The notes: a model not told the origin generated them from the sequence alone. DNA of 64,000 bases from Tetracladium setigerum (GCA_031472005.1 PZJY01000002.1:2418001-2482000), one strand, 5' to 3'; shown: positions 34,983 to 47,069, counted from the first letter of the stretch. A program made the numbers and translations.

Positions 34983-37371
34983 ATGGTCAAGAAGAGAGTT
35001 GGCGCATTGGAGAAGGTAGACGCAGATCTGTAAGTTGTTTGTGTACTAGGTACCTAGCTTTCTAGCTTCCAGAACTAACTTTACAGATCCAATCTCCAAT
35101 ACAAGGTCCGCCGTGATCCCAAGTAAGTTCTCTGCCACCTTCACCACGAATTGGAAACTCATCCTCTACAGGTCGTACAGCGAAGACTTCTTGAATCAAT
35201 ATGGCCAATATCAATCTCAGCGCGACATTTTTATGTCCGCCCCAACGACCGCAACCTCTACCGGAATCATCTCGTTCAGCAACCTAATTGATTTCGTCGC
35301 ACACTGCGCAGATAGCTTCCCCGAAGATACGGCCTCTTTTCCCAAAGATCTGAAAGAGATCTTAACGCAGCACCATGCGCAGCTAGAGAACGACTTGCGC
35401 GAAAAGATTGTGGGTAGTTTGGTGCTGTTGAGGAGAAAGGACATAATCGATTCCTCCGAGCTTCTAAATATCCTTTTCCCCATCTTGGTACAAACCCCCA
35501 GCAAAACTCTACGCAGCCTTCTGTTTTCAAAGATCATTTCCGACTTGAAGACCAGCAATCAAAAAGCTGTCAATCACCGTCTCAATCGAACCATCCAGAC
35601 CGCGCTCTTCAATCTTCTGACCTCCGATCGAACCTCACAGAAGGGAATATGGGCTGTGAAGATCACAAGAGAGATGTGGAAGAGGCAAATCTGGACTGAT
35701 GCAAAGACTGTCGAGATTATGAAGGAGGCCAGTTTGGCAGACAACGAGAAAGTTATTGGAGGAGGTGTTAGATTCTTCTTGGGAGGTGACAAGGAGAGAG
35801 AAGAGATGGAGGATGAGAGTAGCGACGACGAAGGTATTGACATGGCCAAACTCAAGCATCAGATGGGAATCAATAAGAAGAAGAGGAAACAGAAGAAGAC
35901 CTTGGAAGAAGCGGCAAAGAAAGTCCACAAAAAGTTAAAGGCCAAGAACGCGCCTCATCCGCTCAACTTTTCGGCTCTTCATCTGCTACACGATCCTCAA
36001 GGCTTCGCCGAGACTCTATTCTCAAAACATTTGCACAACTCAAAATCAAAGTTGAATCTAGAGCAGAAGCTAATTGTGCTTCAATTGGTTACTCGATTGA
36101 TCGGTCTTCACAAGCTGACTGTCATTTCATTGTACTCTTATTTCACCAAGTACCTGACGCCACGACAACCTTCGGTCACCACATTTTTGGCATGTCTTGC
36201 ACAAGCAACCCACAGTCTCGTACCTCCGGATGCTCTTGAACCTTTGGTTCAGAAGATCGCAAACGAGTTCGTTTCGGAAGCATCGGCTTCCGAAGTTGCA
36301 GCTGCTGGTCTTAATGCCATTCGAGAAATCTGTGTCCGACAACCGTTGGCGATGAATGATACTCTGTTACAAGATCTGATCATGTACAGAAAGAGTAAAG
36401 ATAAGGGAACGATGATGGCAGCCAAGGGTCTTCTATCATTATACCGAGAGGTTGGGGCAGACCTGCTCAAGAAACGTGACAGAGGCAAGACTGCCACAAT
36501 TGGCATCAAGGCCGGTACAATCAAGGAGCGAAGATTCGGTGAGGAAGAAGTTGGTGGAATTGAAGGATTGGAGTTGCTTGAGGAGTGGAAGGCGGAAGAG
36601 AGGAAGCGTAAACGAGTTGAGCGTGGTCTGCCCGAAGAACTTGGTACTGACGAAGAGGAAGAGGCTACGGATGAGGAAGCCGAGGAGGCAAAGGGATGGG
36701 AGAATTGGGATGCTGAATCTGACGCTAGTGATGACTCTGGTGGTTGGATCAATGTTGAAGATGATGCCGAAATCGAAATCAGCGACAGCGAGGATGATAA
36801 ACCCGCACCTAAAAAGGTAAAATTCGATAAGGTGGCTGGATCGGAGACCGGCACAGCAGCAAATGATGATGAAAAAGAGAATGGGGATAAGGCACCGGAG
36901 AAGAAGGCCTCGACACTTGCGACAACCAAGATTCTCACACCAGCTGATCTGCTTAAGCTTCAAGAGCTTCGTTTGCAAGCTTCTGTCAAGAAAATTGTTG
37001 GAAGTAAATCCAAGACTTTACGAGAGAAAGAGGCTGCTCAGCGACATGCTGATGATGCTTTGACGGCCGATCAGATTGAGGGCTACTCCAAGCTGAGAAA
37101 GAGCACAAAGGAGGAGATGATTGCGCTAGCCAAGGAAGGCAAAGGAGAGCGAGGCGAGCACAAGAGCACTCAAGCATTGAGGAGAAGCAAGAAGGATGCA
37201 GAGGGCAAGAGTTCAACGAACGCGGAGAAGTCCAGGAAGAAGAACTTCATGATGACTTTGGGTAAGGCTAAGTATAAGCAGAAGAGAAGTCTTAAGCAGA
37301 CGAGTAAGGTGCTGAAGGGGCATATTGCAAGGAGTAAGAGAGGTGGCAAGAGAGGTAACATTGGCCAATAA
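34983..37371 (+). CDS. SDA1: SDA1, 60S ribosomal subunit biogenesis/export protein, 760 aa
   Basis: Nuclear protein required for maturation and export of pre-60S subunits; in yeast its loss also arrests the cell cycle and disturbs actin. Exons: 34983-35029, 35087-35122 and 35172-37371, with GTAAGT donors and CTTTACAG and CTACAG acceptors; the phases agree. The opening (MVKKRVGALEKVDADLSN..) and LQYKVRRDPKSYSEDF across two introns are characteristic of SDA1. The helical-repeat N-terminal domain is followed by DESSDDEGIDMAKLKHQMGI (about residue 250), an acidic stretch with GGWINVEDDAEIEISDSEDD (about 560-580) and a very basic C-terminus (KSLKQTSKVLKGHIARSKRG type). Length is normal and the frame is intact. 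The two tiny 5' exons are easily missed by automatic annotation. Confidence 0.95.
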
Positions 37372-37792
37372 ATGGGCGAATGGGGAGTACAAAATGTTGC
37401 ATTTGCAAGGTGTTTAGGCGCTGATTTCTAGATGTCGAGGATTAATGTCGAAAAGATTCCCATCAAAATTCCTCTAAGTCTGTCCCTTCGTTACTCTCAA
37501 TGGTGATTTTTTTCTCCCAAGAGTTTCACGGTTGGGTGACCAGTATTTGCATGATGTTGTCTACAGGAATACTTTTTTAGTTTTAGTGCCAATACCTCGT
37601 CCGCAACACCTTCTGTCGCTCCTGACATTTGACAACAAGGTAATGTCATCACCTACATCTTCAGCAATACTTAAACTCTTTTCACTTTACCACCATCTGA
37701 GTCTCGTTCATCCGCTTGCAGCTCCTTTACCTCATCCACAACGTACACAGATTGAACATCCATCCTTCCTGAAACATCACTAGATAATCTCA
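37372..37792. other. Intergenic region between SDA1 and the 244-aa orphan
   Basis: This 421-bp stretch holds the SDA1 3' UTR and the promoter of the next gene. It is pyrimidine-rich in its last 150 bases. No gene was recognised. Confidence 0.4.
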
Positions 37793-38594
37793 ATGTCCGC
37801 TCGCCGCTCTCTCTCCCCCCAAAATCACTCCATTTCCACGCACTCGCATCTTACCCCTTTGGTTGACCCGTCCACGTACCTCCAGTCTGATATCGCGATC
37901 ACGAATTCGCGCCCAGACACGCCTCCACCACCTCAAAAGCACCGGAAACTTGACACTGACGACCCCCGATTTTGTCATTATTTCTCCCAGGCACGACGCA
38001 TGGATAAATTTCACCTAAAACAATTCACAAATGAGATGCCCGCAGAGGAGTTGAGAGCCCAGGCTGGCAGAAATTACATTACTGAGGACGGGAAGAGGAG
38101 GTGGATCAGTGCTTTTTATGAAGTGAAAGTGTTTGAAACGGATGTTTCTTTGCCGAGATTGAGTATGAGGTTGGAGATTGCGGCGATTGAGAGATTGATA
38201 AAGAAGAGACTTAAAGCAAACTCATTGTTTTATCCGAGATATGAGGATGATCTTCTGTGGAAAGGGAATCAACCGACAAAGCCAAGTTCTACTACAATAT
38301 CTCCACCGGCATGTACATACTTTTTGGATTTGTGTATTTTGGATTTCACGCAGGAACTAACAACTTCATTTGTGATAGGACCCGGCTACGAGAGTCATTA
38401 GACAATCGAGGCATTGGGCATGGAAGATTAGGGAGAAAGGGACTAATGAGGGTAAAGAAGAAGATAAGATGGAGGGGGTAAGGACCAATAAGAATACACT
38501 CGGGAGACACCGCAGGGATGGCGGAATCGAGTTTGATGATTGTGATATCTGTGTCCCGTTGGAGGACATCGAAGATGAGGACATGTCGTGTTGA
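37793..38594 (+). CDS. Hypothetical protein, about 244 aa; one frame break
   Basis: Not recognised. Exon 1 is 37793-38312 and exon 2 is 38379-38594; the intron has a GTACAT donor, a perfect CTAAC branch site (38357-38361) and a GATAG acceptor. The N-terminus is Ser/Pro-rich and basic. A compact region follows (DDPRFCHYFSQARRMDKFHL, then RRWISAFYEVKVFE and LIKKRLKANSLFYPRYEDDL). After LLWKG the frame must move by one base for the protein to continue through VLLQYLHRH and into exon 2 (DPATRVIRQSRHWAWKI). The G3 run at 38264-38266, one base too long, is the simplest cause. The tail is acidic. Without the shift the protein would end early with unrelated sequence. Function unknown. Confidence 0.5.
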
Positions 38595-39708
38595 TCAGCC
38601 TCTGGACGTTATGGCAAGCCAGGGCTGAGAGGACGTCACAAGCAATGTATACTCTCTTGCGACACGCACTTCATTCTCAAGATCCGTCTCTGAAATTCAA
38701 TTAGTAGTATAATCTTCATGGGTATAGTATCTTTACGGGCAGTTGCAGCGATTGGACATTCAAAAAATTCATCAAGACCTTCAATTCCACCGCGCCTCGC
38801 TTCCCTCGCTTACTTTCCCTTATCTTCACAGCTCTTTGAGAACAACAGCCCGAGAGCATGACGAAAAAGAATGCGATATCCTCGCAACAAAGAGGCTTAA
38901 GATACCACGGATACATCGTACCAGTCTCAGACTTCCATCCGAAGCTAACGCATGCAGCACCGAGGACTTTGTTTCGTCACGTTACTTTGTTTCAACCGCC
39001 GTTTCATCGCTCGGGATTTCTAAAAGAGGTACGACGCTGTTCCTGAGACGAGTTCATTTGTGTACAATCACTCAATTACGATTGGATCATTTCGAGGTCG
39101 GATTCGTGATGTTGGTCTAAAATAAGAGTGCGGAGGCTCTTCTAGACTTTAGGCTCGGGAACGACGGTTAAGGAGAGTTGATCTTCATAGCCTCAAAGTG
39201 GGTTCGAACCATAAATGCTTGAGCGCAGGGTTTGAGCTTCGTGACTACTTTCACATGGAAATTACTCTCCTTTTATTTTTGGTATTGCATCTTCGTCTTG
39301 AGGGTATCAAAGAGGTGAAAATAATAAGATGTGCAAAGTTTCTTCGGTTGAGCAATCAATGATTTCGCTGCTTGCCATCATATTCAAAAGCGTCTCTGAA
39401 CGACTCACATATTGTCGCTTCCATTTCAAATAATCATCAGATATACCATAAAACAGCCTGTGCTCTGATTCTTTTATGCTTCCGTTTCTAGATCTGCATC
39501 GATCGGGACTTTGTCTGCCGCATTATCTCCACTCCAACACTTAAGCTTCTTTCAACGAAGCTTATCCTCACCAAACCCACTTTCTCTGTCTCAAATTTTA
39601 GACACAAATGCTTGATATATCTTTCCCCGGTGAACCTGTCATTCTCATTTTGTCTATCGCAGTCTAGATGTGTTGTTTTACCGAAACTGATATCAACAGA
39701 AATTCAAT
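38595..39708. other. Intergenic region, no gene recognised
   Basis: This 1.1-kb stretch contains only short open frames of unnatural composition. A GGGTTCGAACC match to an RNA polymerase III B box at about 39202-39212 has no matching A box or acceptor stem. The right end should be the LtrA-family gene promoter and leader. Confidence 0.4.
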
Positions 39709-41933
39709 ATGTCGAACTTGTAAGAATGCCACCTCATTGCAACCCAAACACTTTTGATTGTGTTATTGACAATATCTAGATACACTTCCCCAGTTTCTGC
39801 TCGATCCTCCAACAGTCTTTCCGAGAAAGCCCCAGAAAATCGACAACGAGACTCAGAAACCTCTCAGAACTCCTCCACCGAAAACGACCGCAAACTAAAA
39901 CTATTCGAAAGTCCCCTCGCCCACTCTCGCAAAACATCGACTTCAGCAATCACACCCACTGAACCGAAATTCGTTACCATATCCGGCCCAATCCATCTGG
40001 CAGCCCCTTTCGGCCTCGAAGACAACTACAAAGAAAAAGATGGCCTCTACAATACCCACCATGAACGCCTTGACGAAGTTCAAATGCGTGAAACACCCGT
40101 CTTCAAACGCTATATAGAAGCCACCAATCTCGAACTATTCTACGACCTCTTCTTTGTCGCCAATCTAACCACTTTCACTGATTCGCATGAAATCAACGAA
40201 ATCACCGCGCTAAAAGCATACGCGGGATTTTTCTGCATACTCTGGTTTCTCTGGTTGCAAGTTAGTCTTTTTGATGTGAGGTTCGGACAGGACAGTATTT
40301 TGGAGCGCGTGGGCAAGGCATGTCAATTCGGTGTGATGGTTAGACTTGCGATGCTGGGATCCGACTTCGAACCTGATCAGCAAGATCATCATGTTTTCCG
40401 ATCTTTGGCTATTGTTTTGGCAGTGTCCAGACTCGTTCTGGCTTTTCAGTACTCTATTGTGTTGCGCGAGGTTTGGAATTATAAAAATTCGAAGTTGCCG
40501 CTCGCTTTTTTGGTCGGGTCAAACTTCGTGGCGACGTTGGTTTATTTCGGAACTTCCTTGTGAGTATATCCGATTTCATATTACCACTTCCCAGTTTTTA
40601 CCGTACTGAACTTGAGAACAGCGCCTTCAAGCCTGAACATCCCCATAGCAAAGTGTTCATAGTTTGGTATGTCACGGCAGTTCTGGAAACTGCCTTCAAT
40701 ATTGCAGTGACATCGAAATGGGAGGTTCTTACCTTCAGTGGCACACATTTAATTAAGCGTATGAGCTTACTTACTTTGATTATCCGTAAGTTCTCTGTTG
40801 GCTGTAAGCTCAAAAGCTGAAAATGTGCTGCAGTTGGTGAAGGTATCATCGCTCTCTCGAAGAGCATCGCAACCATCACAAAAAGAGGTGATGATGTTGA
40901 TGGTCCACTTCTAGCCACGATATTCAGTACCGTTGTCATCATTGTATGAACTTCTGAACTCAACACCCCCCTCTCCAATACGGTACCTGACACTTCACTA
41001 GTATTTTATCTACATGCTATATTTCGACCGAATAAACTACAATCATTTCGGAACTATCCGAGAAGGTCTTTGGACATTTGTTCACTTCCCATTTCACCTC
41101 GGTCTTGTACTTCTCATGGAGGGAGCGGCACAATTTGTTCTGTGGAGAAAGGCAACTGAAGTCCTCAAGTATATTGACCCTCCCTCTTAATCTCGTTTTC
41201 AACATTAACTCATTCATCAGAACAACAAATGAAACTCTCCTCTCCGCCACAGCTGCTTTTAACGGAACAACCAGTTCCTCCCTTGCCGCACTTTACACTA
41301 CCTTAATCACCCCGATACTCTCTACTTTTTCGAAAGAATTAAAAGCGCAATCGCTCGAGGAAAGTAATGAAATTATCAATTTAATCGGAAAAGCACCCTT
41401 TCGATCGCAGGAACAAGCAGATGAGCAGAACACCCTTTTCGCGTTAATTCAAGAAGCGATCTTTGAGAATTTTGGGATTGATCCACCGGAGGGTATGATG
41501 GGCATGGAGATGGAGATGGTGAAGATGAATCCGAAGGAGCAGATTATGAGGAATCGGGAGGCGTTTATGTTGATCGTAAGACCGCTCTCTTCCCTCCTTC
41601 ATACCTACTTCTTCATTTCAAATTGAGTAATTTAGGAGTGTGCTAACATATATCTTACCACAGTTCGTATACTTCTTTATCGCAACCGGGATCACAATTG
41701 TCCTCCTCAACATCCTCACTTACCTCTCCCACTCATCCAAGAGCAGCAAACCTAATACCATTCGCACTGCTATCAGTATTTCCATCGGAATAATTCTAGC
41801 TGGTCTGGCAAGTTTAGTAAACAGTGACGTTGGTATGCGATTCGCGATGAGTGCATTCGTATTGCCCGTTGTGGGGGCTGCTTTCGTCATTCGTATGTCC
41901 AATCCCACTCGTCTCTTGTATCGGAAATTCTGA
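39709..41933 (+). CDS. LtrA-family (low temperature requirement A) multi-pass membrane protein, 618 aa
   Basis: Polytopic membrane protein of the LtrA superfamily, whose biochemical role is not established. Seven exons: 39709-39719, 39780-40559, 40622-40785, 40834-40943, 41002-41168, 41221-41575, 41664-41933; all phases agree, and exon 1 codes only three complete codons. The family hallmark is NLELFYDLFFVANLTTFTDS (about residues 125-145), followed by several membrane spans. LGEGIIALSKSIATIT in exon 4 is the second LtrA signature. The N-terminal roughly 100 residues are a Ser-rich cytosolic extension. Between the last spans is a hydrophilic loop with a Met/Glu-rich segment (GMMGMEMEMVKMNP). 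The frame is intact throughout. Function and localisation cannot be stated beyond membrane. Confidence 0.85.
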
Positions 41934-42863
41934 AATTTGGGTTTGATTGATGAGTACGTGCTAACAATTAGAGTAGTTTTAGGATTGATGTATTCAGATC
42001 TTTGGTGGTCGTAATGAAAAGTTGATGTTTGGATATGTTTGTGTATGTGTGAAGTGTTGTGGGCAGCTTAATTATCGAGGGAACAATCACTTTGCCAAGA
42101 GTGAATGACGAAACTAGAGTAATAACCGAGTAATTATTTTGAATCAAGATGGGTATCTCATTGACTGGAGAAGCATACGAGAAGCATAAGAGAAGTGAAC
42201 ATCTCCCCGCCTCAGTACGGGGACTTATCTTGCGTCACTCGATTTTTGATACCCGATGAGGTAGCAGGGCCGAGAGAAAGCACGGATTTCCGAAAACTTT
42301 CCTCGTTTAGTGCATTTAATCCAGATCTAGTACTAATTAGACTGTAGATTGGAGATTCGGAGAACTTTGAGATTCCGAGGAGAATAAACGACGGGCCGTT
42401 GGCAGTGATTATCTCTCCGTAGGAGGTTTTGGGTAGGTTCCTCTGCATAGTAAAGAAGAAGTATTGATTGGCCATTAGGTGCGAGATACGAACGAATAAA
42501 CAATCCGGCATACTCTTCGTATCGTCCAGCAATAACTCTTCCTTGATTATGGCACGGGTTGAGATGTCGCCCTGGTTCAAAGAACATAAACGAGACCCAT
42601 ATCCTGGCCCAGTTGTTGCTCGGCGCTGTAGCCGAGACTCGAATGAGCTTGGCACTAGTAAATCAAGGCACTTAACAAGTATTGCTAAGCGAGCCGGTTT
42701 ATCTTTTGGCATCTCGGTAGGTATATAAGTGCAACAGACCCTTTTTCGTATGTATTTGTTCTTTGTATACCACACATTCACAGGCGATATTGATACTCAG
42801 TCAAACCTTCTCCCTTCATTTTCTTCTTACCCCGCCGCACCACTCAAGCACACAAAAGGGACC
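41934..42863. other. Intergenic region with TATA element before the next gene
   Basis: This 930-bp stretch has no recognisable gene; the minus-strand open frame at 42212-42781 has no family-like sequence. TATATAAG at 42722-42729 lies about 140 bp before the ATG at 42864. Confidence 0.45.
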
Positions 42864-44039
42864 ATGCCCCATGATATCAAACAAGGAGTTGGAAAACACG
42901 AGAAAAAGTTATGGCGCGCATTATATGCATTGCCACTACTTGGATTTGTCTTTGCTGCTCATCGAACAATGCATGGAGCTCTGGGGGCATTGCCATCAGG
43001 CGATTTTCTGGGGAGCTCACTTCTTTTGGAAAAGGGACTCGAGGTACCGCTTTGCCTCAAGTATACCGGCTGGGAAGGTTTAGATGGCACTCTCGCAATG
43101 TTTGCCGCCTTGTTTACCTCTTCAATTGGAGATTTTGATCCAGCGGGTCGAATGCAGTCGATTGCTTTTCTGGCAGGAGATTTCGTTTCCCTGCAAGTGA
43201 TCTTCGCCATCGAGTCTGCTCGGCGTGGAAACTTCCTCACTTTCGCCCATGTTTTGTGAGTCTTCACATAAATCTCAGTCATCATGAGTTGACTGACACT
43301 AGAAAGCCCGAATGTTGTTCTCCTTCTAGCACAGGCTAAAGGATTCGCACTGGCGGGACCTATATACTTCTTCCTGCACTACGTCCAGTCCCCCCTCGAA
43401 AACTACGCTGCGGCAGACAACCGAACGACTGATATGCGGATGTCCAAGACGATCATTCCAACAATTCTGCTCTCTTACGTAGTTCCGACGGTTGCCATGT
43501 ACACTGTCCCAGGAATTGTGAATAGGCAGTGGATCAATGGTCTTTTCTGGCAGGCATTCCCAATAGCAAGTGCAGTATTACAACACCTTCTTCCGCTGTG
43601 TATTGGGCAACTCAATCCTGAAATCTATATGCACAATCCTCGAGCAGATATGCCATATCTTCGCCGTGCTTATGCCTTTGCAATGATTGTAGGAGGTTGC
43701 GCATATTGGTACGTGTACCTGGCTTCGCCAGTACCCCTGACCAAGGTATTCTTCCATGATCTTGGTCATCCATCTGCTCCAGCGACCATTTTGTCGGCGT
43801 GGGTAAAAGCCCTGAGGTATGATCAGCTCTGCAGCTTTGGAGCAGGTTTCATCTGGACTCTCTTGAACTTTGGTGACTTGAAGAGGGCAGACAAGCTCAA
43901 GGCCGGTTGGGGAACAATTGCTGCTCTTCTAGCTGGATTGACATTGGCTTTGGGGCCAGGGGCGGCGATGGCGGGCATGTGGGCTTGGAGAGAAGAGGTT
44001 TTGGCGGGAAAACGCATTGAGCAAATATCGAAGAAGTAG
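42864..44039 (+). CDS. Multi-pass membrane protein of unknown function, 374 aa
   Basis: Exon 1 is 42864-43255 and exon 2 is 43307-44039; the donor is GTGAGT and the acceptor GAAAG, and the phase fits only that acceptor. About seven to eight hydrophobic segments are spread through the protein (LWRALYALPLLGFVFAAHRT, VVLLLAQAKGFALAGPIYFF, MSKTIIPTILLSYVVPTVAM and later ones). Characteristic short motifs include GWEGLDGTLAMFAALF and LNPEIYMHNPRADMPYLRRAY. Size and topology resemble the uncharacterised integral membrane proteins found in some fungal secondary-metabolite clusters, such as those beside indole-diterpene genes. I cannot confirm this, and no synthase gene lies in the window. It ends in GKRIEQISKK, a KKXX-like terminus (Lys-Lys at the last positions), which is not a clean ER retrieval signal. 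Confidence 0.7.
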
Positions 44040-44836
44040 CAGGGATTTGGAAGACTTGGAAGCCCGAAGATTGTTTGGATACTACTGAATAAACTGGGTA
44101 CTTTTGTTGTTTTGGATGTTAATGGTGGACACGTCGCGTGTGTGTCTCCAAGGCGGATTCTCCTACGCGCCGAAGGACGAGTCCTTCGGCGCGTAATATC
44201 TCCAGTGATGCTTGGACCTATGCGCAGTTGGAATATTCTAGAGTGTTGCTGTAGGGTTTTGTAGCTGTACGTAAATCGATACTATCGTGCTTAGAAAATT
44301 GGGTTGAATTTTTGTAATTGTTGCTGTTGACAGAAATTCATACAGCAGATCTTGTACTGTACATACGCTGACTAAGCAAACTGTTCAAATTGAAATTTTA
44401 CGCAACCAGCACTCCCAGAACTTATTACATACTTTTGCGCACTTTGCAGCATGAGGGATCGAACAAAAGAAGTCGGTCGGTTAAATACTTTTTTAAAATT
44501 TCCTGAAAATGGGACATAGTACTTCGAAACACCACATTTGGTATGTTGGCATAGCCGACTCCTTTGGCCATCGCCATAGCCTTGATATCACCACATGTTT
44601 CAGCCTCCTCTACCCTGTTGTCCAACGATGAGCATCTCCAATCATTTCAGCAGGCACATCGGTGTGCTCTGAAACGCGATTACAACCAAGTTCATTCAGC
44701 CTCAGTCGTGGGCCCCTTTTCCTTGCACTCCCCATCAGAATGACAAGACGGAATGAAAAGACATGGGGAGATGTAAATCATAAAAGATCTCCCATTCGCA
44801 TCCAAAAATCCATAATTTCTTCCATCGTATAACAGC
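44040..44836. other. Intergenic region with a strong palindrome
   Basis: This 797-bp A+T-rich stretch contains a perfect 15-bp-arm inverted repeat at 44164-44195, listed separately. No gene was recognised. Confidence 0.45.
44164..44195. repeat. Perfect inverted repeat, 15-bp arms with 2-nt spacer
   Basis: The left arm is TACGCGCCGAAGGAC (44164-44178), the spacer is GA, and the right arm is its exact reverse complement (44181-44195). It is G+C-rich in an A+T-rich setting and starts 125 bp after the stop codon of the 374-aa membrane protein. As RNA it would form a very stable hairpin in the 3' UTR. As DNA it could be a dimer binding site or the remains of a small mobile element. Confidence 0.9.
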
Positions 44837-46560
44837 ATGGCGGAAATCGGATTTATCGCGAGCATTGCTGGTATTGCAGCAGCTGGAACCAAGCTATCAG
44901 TTGCTCTCTTCGACTTTGGATCTACGATCGGTTCGGCGGGCCACGAAATCGCACAGGTTGCTAGCGAAATATCACTGTTTTGTGCAGTTTTAAAACAAGT
45001 TCAATCGAAGTTGAATCGGACAAAGTCTTCTCGCTATTCACTTGGCGCTATTCAAACGACAAGGGAGATAGTTGAGAGATGCGAACATGTTTTCAAGGAG
45101 ATTGAGGCGATTATTGATAGTCTCAGGAAGGAAAAGGTCAACTCCCGAGATTCAACTATTGATTGGAAGGCCAGAATCAAATGGACTTTCAAGCGCTCTC
45201 ACATTCAATTGCAACGCACAACCCTTGAGTCGTGCAAAATCACTTTGCACATCATGTTGACAACACTCGATTTTGATAGCAGGACTGCATCTCGGAGGTA
45301 TGCTCTAAACATCAAGTCCGTGTGTTTAAATCCGCGTGACTGATTAAAACAAACAGGACTTCAACAGTTGAGACCGAAAAAGAGGATGAGGAAGAGCGGA
45401 CTCTCACTAAATCGCTAATAATCGCTCACCAATGTACTGTCAACGTTCTCGAGGACCTCGAAGCCAAGCAGCCCAAGGACATCATTGATAGAATGTCAGC
45501 CCTGAAAATCACCGAGCAAGCTACTCCAGTTACTCCTGCAGATACCGAGGAAAATAGCGAGGTCACTGTTGCAGACATACAACACGTCGAACCAGAGCTA
45601 GATTATTTTGACTCGCGTGTGAAGAGGGCTTCGCTCTGGGCCAACAGCCTGGTATATGGCACCAGTGAGCTTGCCGAAGTCTTCCCAACGAACACTCTCG
45701 TTGATGACGCTTCTCATCAAATGAACTACTTCCTACAAAAGTGGATAAATCAGGTTGAACCTACAGTGGAAGCGCCCGTAGACTTAAAAACTGCATCACA
45801 AGAGCAGCAACCACCGTTCATTATATCGGAAAAATACGTTGCTCAACTAAAAGCTACGTACTACTCGGCAAATAACACATTTGATCAGCTGGAAGAATAT
45901 GGAGAGAAGAACCCAAGTCTCAGCAGCATGGAGAAACGAGCGTTGTCAATTCGATCGAGCAACTTGGATGGGTTTTTGGTTGCTGTCAATCGAGAGCTTC
46001 TGGAAGTAAAGCAGTACAACCAGTTGAATGCCACTCGATCAACGACTTCCCGCACGTTGCAACTTGGCGCACTCGATTCAACGACAACACGGTCTTTAAA
46101 CCTGGACCTTCAGAAGAAGGTCTCGGGGACTGATCTTCAGCGCACAATTTTAGCACCAAAGAAAAACCGGCCGAAGAAGCCCACCGAAAGGAAGCAGAAA
46201 AATCCAGTTTCGACTGACGATGATGTGATCGAAATTCGAACACAGTCAACACCTTCAGTTGCTGTCACGAAGCCCAAGAGGAAAAGAACCGGATGGCACC
46301 TAGATCAGAGTAGCCTTCCTCCCTCTCACGGAAAATACCCATACCCTCGAATCAGCCCGAATTCGACAAGTCGAGCTATTCTGTCAGGGATTGGGCTATC
46401 CTCCGACTATGTCCTCTACGTTAAGTACGCTAATAGTGAGCATCGCATTGAACCTCGCGAAACTCCGTCGCAGGTCTGGAAGAAAATGTCAGTATTTAAG
46501 ATTGATCTTTTACTTCCGTATCTGGTCGTAAAGAACGAAGGATATGTAATTAGTACTTAG
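44837..46560 (+). CDS. Protein with fungal STAND-type N-terminal domain and no NTPase, 554 aa
   Basis: Exon 1 is 44837-45297 and exon 2 is 45357-46560; the donor is GTATGC and the acceptor AACAG, and the phase agrees. The first roughly 150 residues (MAEIGFIASIAGIAAAGTKL, then FGSTIGSAGHEIAQVASEIS and a long amphipathic helical region) match the pattern of the fungal N-terminal domain found on STAND/NLR-like proteins. No Walker A, NACHT or repeat domain follows. Instead there is an acidic linker, a helical middle section and a basic patch with PKKNRPKKPTERKQK and KPKRKR that could be nuclear signals. The C-terminal roughly 60 residues look folded (ILSGIGLSSDYVLYVKYANS). It may be a stand-alone adaptor or regulator derived from NLR-type genes. 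It opens the accessory block that includes HET and patatin-ankyrin genes. Confidence 0.7.
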
Positions 46561-47069
46561 TTTTAATTAATTATGTTGTATAATACAGTACAGTACAGTG
46601 TTTCTGTGTCTCTTGATCCTTTGTAGAATACTTATGAAACTGCTCACCACTACTGGCCAGTCCAATACTATAATCCCACCAGAGCCAACTGCCGACCTTG
46701 CCCTTCACCATTTCACCACCAGATAAGGGTCTCACGAAGGCGTACTCGGCGACAGAATCACCATTTCATCACCCAATAACACTAATTTATGACAGCTGAA
46801 TTCACTAGTTGGATAACGAAGCAGAATGAGGGGCTGAAAGGCTTCATTGTGGTTACCTCCGATGGCTTGCAGGCAAGCCCCAAGCCTAAACCTTGTTTTG
46901 CAACAAGCCTTAGACAGCTGAATCAGAAAGTGGTTCGCATTTCAGACTCAACTCCAAGCTTTCTGTGGTGCGGAGTGGCGGTGGTTCTGGGCTTTGACTT
47001 TACTCTGATATCCCGAAGTCTTTGCTTCGACCTGACCCAGGACCCCTAAGAAACACATGCACAGCAGCA
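46561..47069. other. Intergenic region with a possible N-terminal extension of the next gene
   Basis: This 509-bp stretch contains an ACAGT repeat near 46585-46598. An ATG-initiated 86-codon frame (46789-47049) could be joined to the next gene only if the C4 run 47043-47046 were one base longer. Otherwise nothing was recognised. Confidence 0.35.

Noticed and set aside
36249..36938. 229-codon minus-strand Ser-rich frame inside SDA1
   Set aside because: It is opposite the acidic Glu/Asp-rich coding region of SDA1, a usual shadow.
38743..39120. 125-codon plus-strand frame in the intergenic region before the LtrA gene
   Set aside because: It has no ATG start, its composition looks random, and other frames overlap it.
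39202..39212. GGGTTCGAACC match to a tRNA B box
   Set aside because: No A box at the right spacing, no acceptor-stem pairing and no anticodon arm on either strand.
42212..42781. 189-codon minus-strand open frame
   Set aside because: No family-like sequence; it overlaps the TATA and leader region of the 374-aa membrane protein gene.
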